From: an uncultured Ignavibacteria bacterium
GTDB lineage: Bacteria > Bacteroidota > Ignavibacteria > Tepidaquicellales > Tepidaquicellaceae
Assembly: GCA_937924675.1 (NCBI GenBank)
Contig: CALEVL010000319.1
Location: 1-7,007 of the forward strand
Direction: 5' to 3'
Length of the DNA stretch: 7,007 nt
Part shown: positions 1-6,828 of the stretch, piece after piece
How the letters are laid out: every line of letters starts with the position of its first letter
Position numbering within the stretch: position 1 is the first letter of the stretch
Notes under the pieces: model-generated
Told to the model about the DNA's origin: nothing
What the model saw: the letters and a program-made list of their open reading frames with translations, nothing else
The model's database searches: none
Position numbers and translations under genes: made by a program

Positions 1-6
1 CAATTC

Positions 7-615
7 TCAATTGCCCTCAAGATATTTCTTCAGCTCTTTTTCCCATGCCTTGTCAATTTCTATAGCTGACAGAAAATCCGCTCTCGCCTTTTCCATGTTG
101 CCTAGCTGCATGTAAATCAGCCCCCTGTTGTAATATGAGATGTCATCTGACGGATTCTGCTTGATGGAATTGGAATAATCTTTTATAGCTTTTTCTGACT
201 CTCCGATTGCCTGATAGAGCGAAGCACGATTGAAATATGCATCAGAGGAATTCTCACCGTTCTTAATTGCTTTGGTGTAGTCGGATATTGCTCCTGTTGT
301 ATCCCCCGTCTTCTCCAGTATTATGCCGCGCTTGAAGTACGCTTCTCCAAATTTGCCGTTAATGTCAATTGCTGATGTCAATTCTTTCAGCGCCTTCTCA
401 TTATCAAAATAAATTTCATATATGAGTCCTTTGTAATAATGAGTGAGATAATCATTACCTTCTGAATTCAGAATCTCCATGAAGAATTTGTTTGCAGCAT
501 CAAAGTCATCGCTGTAAAAACTCTTCTTTCCGTTTTCGAAGATTTCTTCCATTGTCTGTGCCGGCACTGAGCCGGTCACAAGCAGCATAAATGCCAGTGC
601 AAATAATTTTTTCAT
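7..615 (-). CDS. Exported TPR-repeat protein of unknown specific function
   Basis: This is a complete 202-residue protein. Residues 1-20 form a signal peptide: a Lys-Lys n-region, a hydrophobic core, and a likely cleavage after SVPAQ. The rest is almost entirely tetratricopeptide repeats with a 34-residue period. The clearest units start near residues 58 (THYYKGLIY), 92 (AYFKRGIIL), 126 (AYFNRASLY) and 160 (SYYNRGLIY), each followed by a second helix such as EKAIKDYSNSIKQNP. A weaker unit covers about 24-57. TPR arrays are protein-binding scaffolds. With an export signal and no membrane anchor, this one probably works in the periplasm or at the envelope. No catalytic domain is visible, so the partner is unknown. 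Its ATG overlaps the uvrA stop codon by 4 bases, and AAAGGGG lies 8 bases upstream inside uvrA, which supports this start and suggests translational coupling. The reading frame and repeat pattern are certain; the function is not. Confidence 0.92.
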   Translation of the reverse strand: MKKLFALAFMLLVTGSVPAQTMEEIFENGKKSFYSDDFDAANKFFMEILNSEGNDYLTHYYKGLIYEIYFDNEKALKELTSAIDINGKFGEAYFKRGIILEKTGDTTGAISDYTKAIKNGENSSDAYFNRASLYQAIGESEKAIKDYSNSIKQNPSDDISYYNRGLIYMQLGNMEKARADFLSAIEIDKAWEKELKKYLEGN

Positions 616-3515
616 TTTAAATACCCCTTTAAGAATTTACCTGTATAAGATTCCTTAACCTCAGCCACTTCTTCCGGCGTGCCGGCGGCAACAATCTCTC
701 CGCCTCCGTCGCCGCTTTCTGGACCGAGATCGATAATGTAATCTGCACATTTTATTACTTCGAGATTGTGCTCGATCACAATAATTGAATTTCCTTTTTT
801 GATCAGTTCATTGAAACACTTCAGGAGTTTGGCAACATCATAGAAATGCAAACCGGTTGTAGGTTCATCAAAAATGAACAGTGTATGCCTGGATGATTCC
901 TGAAATGTAAGATGATATGCAAGCTTTACACGTTGGGATTCTCCGCCGGAAAGTGTAGTTGCAGATTGACCAACCCTGAGATAACCTAGCCCTACATCAT
1001 CAAGGACCTTGAGCTTGTTTACTATTTTCGGAAATGGCTTGAAGAACCTTATTGCCTCTGACACCGTCATCTCCAATACTTCACTGATATTCTTTGTCTG
1101 TCCTTCAACACCTCTAAGTCTGATATCAAGAGCTTCAGACTTGTATCGCTTCCCGTGACATACTTCGCATTCCAATATTATATCTGCCATAAATTGCATC
1201 TCAATCTTTATGATGCCGGTTCCCTCGCATGTTTCACATCTGCCGCCCGGAATATTAAATGAAAAATATCCTGCATATAGATTCTTTCTCCTGGCATCCG
1301 GCGAATCTGCAAATGCTTCCCTTATTGCATCGAAGGCTTTGATGTACGTTATCGGATTGCTTCTCGGTGTCCTGCCAATCGGATTCTGATCAACCATTTC
1401 AACAGCATCAACATGTTCAATGCCATCTATGAAATCATGCTCGCCGATTTTTTCAGAATGTGATCCTTCAAAATGCTTCTTAAGCTGTGCATAAAGGATA
1501 TTATTGATCAGTGTGGACTTTCCGGATCCGCTGACGCCGGTAACACAAGTAAACATGCCCAGCGGGAATTTGACATTGATGTCTTTCAGATTGTTTTCTC
1601 TTGCACCTCTAACAGAAATGTGCCTTGTATTAATATGTGGCTGCCTTCTTAACTTAGGCACTTCAATCTTTGCTCTTCCGCTCAGATATCTTCCTGTAAG
1701 TGATGCACCGTCTTTCAATATTTCTTCGTATGTGCCGTTAAATATTACTTCACCTCCCTTCTCGCCTGCAAAGGGCCCCATGTCAACAATTGCATCGGAC
1801 TCTTTCATCATCTCTGCATCATGCTCGACAACGATCACAGTATTGCCTATATCACGCAGGGATTTCATTATGTTTATGAGCTTGTCATTGTCTCGAGGAT
1901 GAAGCCCTATAGAAGGTTCATCTAAAACATAAATAGATCCAACTAAGGATGAACCAAGTGAAGTCGAAAGATTGATCCTTTGTGATTCTCCGCCTGAAAG
2001 AGAATTTGCAAGCCGGTCTAAAGTGAGATAAGTTAGTCCAACATCATTGAGATATTTGAGTCTGAATATTATCTCTTCGAGAACTCTTTCAGAGATTTGC
2101 CTCTCGTAATCTGACAGTTTCAGTTTTGTAAAGAACTTATATGCTTCCTCTATTTTCATTCGTACAACTTCAAAAATCGTTTTGCCGGCGATCTTAACAA
2201 ACAGAGCTTCTTTCCTGAGTCGTGACCCTCCGCATGCAGAACAAACAGTGAAGGCCCTGTATTTATTAAGAAGTACCCTGTAATGCAATTTGTATGATGC
2301 TGCCGATTCAACCTTCTTGAAGAATCCTTTTATGCCGTCATACTTTCCGCCGCCTTCATGAATGAATCTCTTCTCTTCGTCACTCAGGAGGTAATATGGC
2401 TTGGATACATCAAGTCCGAATTTCTTTGCTTCGGAAATCAGGTCATAATAATTAGATGAATGTTTTGGAGTTGTAAAAACTGCAATCGCATTTTCGGAGA
2501 TAGACTTTCGCTTATTGGGAATCACAAGATCCATATCAATATCAAGTGTCTTTCCAAAGCCCTGACATTTCTCGCAAGCACCGTAAGGATTGTTGAATGA
2601 AAATAACCTGGGCTCAGGTTCCTCAAATCTGATTCCATCCTGTTCAAGGAACTTATTGAAACTGTGAACGGCTTCCGACCCGGGAGAGTTTAAAACCACC
2701 TGAACATATCCGTCGCTTTCAATGTAGGCTAGCTCAATAGAATCATTCAGACGGGAGATTGAATCTTTGTCTTTCGGATCGAAAGTAAAACGATCGATAA
2801 TGAATTTAAGGGAAGTGTCCGGATTTTTCTTCTTTTGCTTTGCACCAAATATCTTTGATGCTATTGACTCCTCGTCTGTCTCATTCAGATCTTCAGTTTC
2901 ACCATCTACTACTACCCTGTAAAATCCCCTAAGCTTCATGTTTTTCATTTTCAGTATCATTTCATTCTTATCTGAAGCTGTGACATTGATCATCACAAAC
3001 AAGCGCATAGGTTCCTGTCCGTATGTTGCGATAAGCTCATCCGTTATGCTTTCCGGAGAATCCTTTGAAACCTGTTTCTCGCTAACAGGAGAGATAGTCT
3101 TGCCTGTTCTTGCAAAGAGCAGTCTGAGATAATCATAGATCTCCGTCATAGTACCAACCGTCGAGCGCGGATTCTTTGTCTGTGTTTTTTGCTCAATCGC
3201 CATCGAAGGCGCAAGCCCGGCCATGAAGTCAACATCGGGCTTATTGATCCTCTCGAGAAACTGCCTCGCATAAGACGAAAGACTCTCGACATACCGGCGT
3301 TGACCCTCTGCATATATAGTATCAAAAACCAGCGATGACTTTCCCGAGCCACTGACTCCGGTAAAGACAATGATCTTATTTTTCGGAATGTCTAAGTCTA
3401 CATTCTTTAGATTGTGAACCCTGGCTCCGCGAATTACTATGAACTTCTTCGGATCGGTTGCCTGAACAACCGGCTTAGATCTTAATCTCTTTGATTTCTC
3501 TGTAGTGTTTGCCAT
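612..3515 (-). CDS. uvrA: UvrABC excision nuclease subunit A (UvrA)
   Basis: UvrA is the cytoplasmic dimeric ABC-type ATPase that scans DNA for bulky lesions and loads UvrB in nucleotide excision repair. At 967 residues it is slightly longer than E. coli UvrA (about 940), partly through a basic N-terminal extension of about 20 residues before FIVIRGARVHNLKN. Both ATPase modules look intact: Walker A GVSGSGKS at 53-60 and 660-667, signature LSGGES at 506-511 and 855-860, Walker B VLDEPS at 530-535 and IFDEPT at 881-886, and H-loop His565 and His916. The UvrB-binding and insertion region (about 118-300) is present, which argues for a canonical UvrA rather than the shorter UvrA2 type. The C-terminal zinc finger is complete (Cys760/763 and Cys783/786), and CSAC is at 425-428. 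The first zinc module keeps only CEKC (314-317); the partner CxxC seen in E. coli is replaced by EQDGIRF. No clear Shine-Dalgarno precedes the ATG. It is the first gene of a two-gene unit with the TPR gene. Confidence 0.98.
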   Translation of the reverse strand: MANTTEKSKRLRSKPVVQATDPKKFIVIRGARVHNLKNVDLDIPKNKIIVFTGVSGSGKSSLVFDTIYAEGQRRYVESLSSYARQFLERINKPDVDFMAGLAPSMAIEQKTQTKNPRSTVGTMTEIYDYLRLLFARTGKTISPVSEKQVSKDSPESITDELIATYGQEPMRLFVMINVTASDKNEMILKMKNMKLRGFYRVVVDGETEDLNETDEESIASKIFGAKQKKKNPDTSLKFIIDRFTFDPKDKDSISRLNDSIELAYIESDGYVQVVLNSPGSEAVHSFNKFLEQDGIRFEEPEPRLFSFNNPYGACEKCQGFGKTLDIDMDLVIPNKRKSISENAIAVFTTPKHSSNYYDLISEAKKFGLDVSKPYYLLSDEEKRFIHEGGGKYDGIKGFFKKVESAASYKLHYRVLLNKYRAFTVCSACGGSRLRKEALFVKIAGKTIFEVVRMKIEEAYKFFTKLKLSDYERQISERVLEEIIFRLKYLNDVGLTYLTLDRLANSLSGGESQRINLSTSLGSSLVGSIYVLDEPSIGLHPRDNDKLINIMKSLRDIGNTVIVVEHDAEMMKESDAIVDMGPFAGEKGGEVIFNGTYEEILKDGASLTGRYLSGRAKIEVPKLRRQPHINTRHISVRGARENNLKDINVKFPLGMFTCVTGVSGSGKSTLINNILYAQLKKHFEGSHSEKIGEHDFIDGIEHVDAVEMVDQNPIGRTPRSNPITYIKAFDAIREAFADSPDARRKNLYAGYFSFNIPGGRCETCEGTGIIKIEMQFMADIILECEVCHGKRYKSEALDIRLRGVEGQTKNISEVLEMTVSEAIRFFKPFPKIVNKLKVLDDVGLGYLRVGQSATTLSGGESQRVKLAYHLTFQESSRHTLFIFDEPTTGLHFYDVAKLLKCFNELIKKGNSIIVIEHNLEVIKCADYIIDLGPESGDGGGEIVAAGTPEEVAEVKESYTGKFLKGYLK
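624..630 (-). promoter_or_regulatory. Ribosome binding site of the TPR gene, inside the uvrA 3' end
   Basis: On the minus strand AAAGGGG is followed by an 8-base spacer (TATTTAAA) and the ATG at 615-613. These bases also encode the last residues of UvrA (KGYLK). It is the only obvious purine-rich ribosome binding site ahead of a start in this window. With the ATGA stop/start overlap it fits reinitiation or coupled translation. The site is seen directly; its use is inferred, because Bacteroidota-type organisms often depend little on Shine-Dalgarno pairing. Confidence 0.5.
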
Positions 3516-3785
3516 AAATAATGATAGGAAAGTTAAAGCTTATATGTAACATAAGCAGTTCAATTTTCGGTTGACAGAAACCACGATAACATATCGGCGA
3601 ATTTGTAACACCTTGACTTCTCTGTGACTGCATTCCTTTTTTATAACAACTGTTAGAATTATCAAAAAAGCTGAGAACTCTCTGTGTCCATTTACTGTCA
3701 ACCAGTTTGTGACCAAAAGCCAAATTAGCGGAATTCTGTATTACAAAATTGCATTATGTTTGATAACTTACCCAAATTAATTTAA
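3516..3785. other. Divergent intergenic spacer between uvrA and the barrel-protein gene
   Basis: This 270-base spacer is A/T-rich and should carry promoters in both directions. I see no convincing gene: the minus-strand open frame that crosses it runs out of frame into uvrA and has no family-like features. It contains a 9-base exact inverted repeat (GGTTGACAG at 3569-3577, CTGTCAACC at 3695-3703). It also has two copies of TCTCTGTG exactly 60 bases apart (3619-3626 and 3679-3686) and a short interrupted palindrome TAACA-AC-TGTTA (3644-3655). On the minus strand TAACTTTC, just upstream of uvrA, is one base off the TAnnTTTG element, but no -33 partner is clear. No terminator or structured RNA is evident. 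Confidence 0.6.
3755..3762 (+). promoter_or_regulatory. Possible Bacteroidota-type -7 promoter element for the barrel/peptidase pair
   Basis: TATGTTTG matches the TAnnTTTG consensus described for the primary sigma factor of Bacteroidota and lies 23 bases before the ATG at 3786. It would give a very short leader. The expected TTTG near -33 is missing or weak (TTCTG around 3734), so the call rests on one short motif in A/T-rich DNA. Confidence 0.35.
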
Positions 3786-4688
3786 ATGAAACAAATTACT
3801 TCAGGGCTGATAATCTGTTGCATCATCTGTTGCTCCAATGTTTTTGCACAGGAACTCTATATTGTTTCTAATGCAGCTGCAAACATTTCGAAGGGACGTT
3901 TGGAGGTCAGAAATATTGCTAAGAGTTATGATGGGATGTCGGCATTCCATTATGATTTTCAGGTAAACTATGGAATACTGGGAAACCTCACTCTATATAA
4001 TCATGTGACTTATACAACCAACAGCGATTACCAGTTTTTGGGTAACTACGACTTTGATGCACGCTACAGATTCCTCGACATTGACAAACCAAATTACCAT
4101 TGGAGATTTGCATATCAGGGTGGAGCTACGATTCCGGTTAATCCGAAGTCAATAACCGATCAGGTGGAGTATGAACTTCATCCGGGGCACACAATTTCAT
4201 TCTACGACTTTGGCGGCGACATTACAGTTCCTTCCATAGATTTTCACACTACTGACAATTACACTATTCATAACAGTATCATCGCAACTAATCTCATCAA
4301 GAAGTTTGCCATCACAGGTGAAATGGGTTACAATGTCAACATCGCCGGCAATGATTTCAAGTTTGGGAATTATTATCAGTGGAATCTTTCACTGGGACTG
4401 CTTCTGTTGCCCGATGAATACAAAAGTTACAATGATGTGAATCTGAATATTTACTCAGAATCAAAGGCATACTATTTCGAAAAGAATAAATTTCTTGGAG
4501 ATGAGATTGGAAATTCGGGAGGATTCCGCCTTGATACTTATCTTGGTATTCAGGCAATTTTCTTTTCATCATTGATGACAGAACTTTCTTATATGATCCC
4601 GGTTCATTCAAATGAATTTGTTGAAACACAGGTTGAGAAAAGATCCGGATCGCTTGTTTTGAGTCTGAGATATTTGTTCTTTCTTTAG
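3786..4688 (+). CDS. Exported protein, probable outer-membrane beta-barrel; function unknown
   Basis: This is a complete 300-residue protein that I do not recognise as a named family. Residues 1-22 look like a signal peptide ending SNVFAQ, with an unusual Cys-rich core (CCIICC). The mature part is rich in alternating aromatic and polar stretches typical of transmembrane beta-strands, for example FHYDFQVNYGILGNLTLYNH, WRFAYQGGATIPV, WNLSLGLLLL and LDTYLGIQAIF. It ends in SLVLSLRYLFFL, which resembles the aromatic-terminated last strand of outer-membrane barrels. No long hydrophobic helix, TonB box, plug domain or enzyme motif is visible. A small transporter or porin-like barrel is the best structural guess. 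The ATG has an A/T-rich leader and no Shine-Dalgarno; no better in-frame start is seen. The next gene, for a secreted peptidase, starts 22 bases after the stop on the same strand, so the two are probably cotranscribed. The reading frame is sure, the barrel topology likely, and the role unknown. Confidence 0.85.
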   Translation: MKQITSGLIICCIICCSNVFAQELYIVSNAAANISKGRLEVRNIAKSYDGMSAFHYDFQVNYGILGNLTLYNHVTYTTNSDYQFLGNYDFDARYRFLDIDKPNYHWRFAYQGGATIPVNPKSITDQVEYELHPGHTISFYDFGGDITVPSIDFHTTDNYTIHNSIIATNLIKKFAITGEMGYNVNIAGNDFKFGNYYQWNLSLGLLLLPDEYKSYNDVNLNIYSESKAYYFEKNKFLGDEIGNSGGFRLDTYLGIQAIFFSSLMTELSYMIPVHSNEFVETQVEKRSGSLVLSLRYLFFL

Positions 4689-4710
4689 ATTCACTTTTCT
4701 ACTTCTTTGG

Positions 4711-6735
4711 ATGAACACGAAAACAAGTATTCTCTTGAAAAGTCTTCTTGCTTTGCACCTGCGCCGAAATATTGCTCCATACATTTTTTCAATCTTGTTT
4801 TCATGTTCAATTTTATCAAGTAATGTATTTGCTCAGTTCATTAGTGATGATCTTTGCCAAAGGAAGAAATCCGGTGGGAGTTTACACTCTTTACAGGCAG
4901 GTTATAACAGCGACATAAACATTGATGTAAAATACTATGGTTTCAATCTGCAGGTCTTCACAAATCCAAATCTGCTTCGTGGTTCAGTAACAATAATCTC
5001 TACAGTAATTACGGATAGTCTGAATAATTTCTTTTATGATTTTTTGGGTGTCATGATCGTTGACTCAGTTACCGAAAGCAATATTCCGCTGACATATCTG
5101 CATTCGCAGGAGAAGATCGTGTTCACAACTGAATCGAATCTCAATGCAGGTGATTTGGTCACTGTTACAATTCATTATCACGGCGTTCCAGAGATAACGG
5201 GATTCGGCAGTTTCGTATTTGATGAGATAAACGGAAGGCCGGCAATTTGGACTTTGAGCGAACCATACGGTGCAATGGATTGGTTTCCGTGCAAGAATAC
5301 ACCTTCTGACAAAGCCGACTCTTCAGACATGAGAATCCGGTGCGCAGAAAATCTTACCGCTGTTTCAAACGGTCTGCTGAAATCAACGACCAACAACGGC
5401 GACGGAACAACTACTTATCATTGGAAGAATACATATTCTATTGCTCACTATCTTATCTCACTTGCCATTTCAGATTACGTTAAATTCTTCTTCAATTACA
5501 AATATAATGATGATGATGTTATGCCGGTTGAAAACTATCTCTATCCGGAAACATTCAATGGCATAGATACTCTTCTTCTAAAGACAAACTACATGCTCTC
5601 TCTTTTTTCAAATCTTTTTGGTGAGTATCCGTTCATCAAAGAAAAATACGGGCATGCAGAATTTGGGAGACAAGGCGGAATGGAGCATCAGACAATCTCT
5701 TCGATGGGAGTTTTCAATGAGCCGATCATCGCGCATGAGCTTGCACACCAATGGTTTGGAGATAAAATCACGTGCCGCGACTGGGAAAACATCTGGCTTA
5801 ATGAAGGCTTTGCAACTTACTCAGAAGCACTCTATGCTGAGAATGCATACGGAAAGCAGGCATATAATGACTTCATCCGTCTTCGGATGGCAAATGCAAA
5901 GCTGGCACAGGGAACTGTTTATGTTCAGGATGTAAATTCAGTTGCTGAAATATTCAACGGAAACAGAAGCTATGCAAAAGGCGCAGTAATTCTTCATATG
6001 CTTAGAGGCATTACCGGTGATTCACTTTTCTTCAGAATACTGAAACATTATTCACTTGATACGAACATTGCATATAAGACCGCTGTAACCGGAGATTTCA
6101 GAAGAGTAGCTGAAGCAGTTACTCTCACTGACCTTGGATATTTCTTTAATGAATGGATCTACGGTGAGGGCTATCCGAAATATGATGCGAGCTGGAATGT
6201 AACTGAGCAGGGTGGAAATAGCTTTCTTGTGAAAGTGATGATCAGTCAGCAAACCGGCACTAACCCGGCATATTTCAGAATGCCGCTCGACATAAGGATT
6301 AATTCAATCACCGGGGACACAACGATAAGAGTATTCAACAGTTCACCTTACTCCGAATACAATGTGCTTATCAATTCAAAGCCGTTGTCTTTTATAATTG
6401 ATCCTGACAATCTCGTATTGAAAGAAGTCCGCGGTGAAGGAATAATTCCTGTCAGCTTTGCGCTTGGTCAGAATTATCCAAATCCATTCAATCCACAGAC
6501 TACGATTCTTTTTGAGCTCGGTAAGCCCGCTGATGTCCTGATAGACATATTTGACGTACTTGGGAAAAACGTATTTGAAATCAAAGAGTATAACCTCAGG
6601 GAAGGAACTCACACTGTTAAGTTCAGTGCTGCAGGGCTTGCCTCAGGAGTATATTTCTATCGCCTGTCTGCTTATTCATACGAACGTCAGGAACTGATAT
6701 TTCAAGACACAAAAAGAATGGTTGTTGTAAGATGA
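4711..6735 (+). CDS. Secreted M1-family zinc metallopeptidase with type IX secretion sorting domain
   Basis: This 674-residue enzyme probably removes N-terminal residues from peptides outside the cell or on its surface. A long signal peptide (about 1-42, RRN before the hydrophobic core, ending VFAQ) leads into an M1 N-terminal beta-sandwich (about 62-255). The catalytic domain (about 290-490) has the substrate motif GGMEH (322-326), HELAH (342-346) and NEGFA, with Glu365 following 18 residues after the second His. Zinc ligands are therefore His342, His346 and Glu365, with Glu343 catalytic; Tyr421 in YAKG fits the conserved transition-state tyrosine. The usual motif is GxMEN; His replaces Asn here. 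There is no long helical C-terminal domain as in PepN; a short beta-rich segment (about 490-570) follows. Residues about 580-674 form a type IX sorting domain (QNYPNPFNPQTTI, then GVYFYRL, ending KRMVVVR), predicting export by a T9SS encoded elsewhere. No Shine-Dalgarno is seen, and TTG codons 9 or 15 could be alternative starts. It probably shares a transcript with the upstream barrel gene. Confidence 0.96.
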   Translation: MNTKTSILLKSLLALHLRRNIAPYIFSILFSCSILSSNVFAQFISDDLCQRKKSGGSLHSLQAGYNSDINIDVKYYGFNLQVFTNPNLLRGSVTIISTVITDSLNNFFYDFLGVMIVDSVTESNIPLTYLHSQEKIVFTTESNLNAGDLVTVTIHYHGVPEITGFGSFVFDEINGRPAIWTLSEPYGAMDWFPCKNTPSDKADSSDMRIRCAENLTAVSNGLLKSTTNNGDGTTTYHWKNTYSIAHYLISLAISDYVKFFFNYKYNDDDVMPVENYLYPETFNGIDTLLLKTNYMLSLFSNLFGEYPFIKEKYGHAEFGRQGGMEHQTISSMGVFNEPIIAHELAHQWFGDKITCRDWENIWLNEGFATYSEALYAENAYGKQAYNDFIRLRMANAKLAQGTVYVQDVNSVAEIFNGNRSYAKGAVILHMLRGITGDSLFFRILKHYSLDTNIAYKTAVTGDFRRVAEAVTLTDLGYFFNEWIYGEGYPKYDASWNVTEQGGNSFLVKVMISQQTGTNPAYFRMPLDIRINSITGDTTIRVFNSSPYSEYNVLINSKPLSFIIDPDNLVLKEVRGEGIIPVSFALGQNYPNPFNPQTTILFELGKPADVLIDIFDVLGKNVFEIKEYNLREGTHTVKFSAAGLASGVYFYRLSAYSYERQELIFQDTKRMVVVR

Positions 6736-6770
6736 TTGACAAAGAGGTTTTGCAGATTTGCAACAACAAA

Positions 6771-6797
6771 AAAGCCCGGCGTATTAAACCGGGCTTT
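6771..6797 (-). terminator. Intrinsic terminator between convergent genes
   Basis: A perfect 9-base stem, AAAGCCCGG (6771-6779) with CCGGGCTTT (6789-6797), closes a 9-base loop. Read on the minus strand the stem runs into TTTTTTGTTGTTG, a good U-tract, so it mainly serves the gene ending at 6829. Read on the plus strand the tail is TTTAGAGTTTC, so it could also stop transcription from the peptidase gene, but less cleanly. Confidence 0.85.
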
Positions 6798-6808
6798 AGA
6801 GTTTCTTT

Positions 6809-6822
6809 GCAGATATTTCTGC
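6809..6822. other. Small hairpin just after the stop of the right-edge gene
   Basis: GCAGA (6809-6813) and TCTGC (6818-6822) form a 5-base stem with a TATT loop, 6 bases beyond the stop codon of the minus-strand gene and ahead of the main terminator stem. It may add to 3'-end structure, but a stem this short can occur by chance. Confidence 0.3.
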
Positions 6823-6828
6823 CTTTAT

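Noticed and set aside
1504..1902. Plus-strand 132-codon open frame inside uvrA
   Set aside because: It is antisense to the second ATPase core of uvrA, which has strong family motifs on the other strand; the translation looks like a reverse-frame shadow.
612..3515. uvrA as a UvrA2-type or ABC resistance paralogue
   Set aside because: The UvrB-binding region after RSTVGTMTEIYDYLR is present at full length and both ATPase modules match canonical UvrA closely.
3644..3655. TAACA-AC-TGTTA as a terminator or operator
   Set aside because: The stem is only 5 A/T-rich pairs with a 2-base centre. It cannot act as a terminator, and there is no regulator gene nearby to suggest an operator.
3475..3723. 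Minus-strand 82-codon open frame across the spacer and the uvrA start
   Set aside because: It overlaps the uvrA start in another frame, has no ribosome binding site, signal peptide or recognisable motif, and covers repeat-like intergenic DNA.
3786..3851. Lipoprotein signal in the barrel protein, from the CCIICC stretch
   Set aside because: The residues before the cysteines do not form a normal lipobox (L-A/S-G/A-C), and a standard signal peptidase I site, NVFAQ, follows.
5618..5935. Plus-strand 105-codon open frame inside the peptidase gene
   Set aside because: It is a shifted frame over the catalytic zinc site of the M1 enzyme and has no family features of its own.
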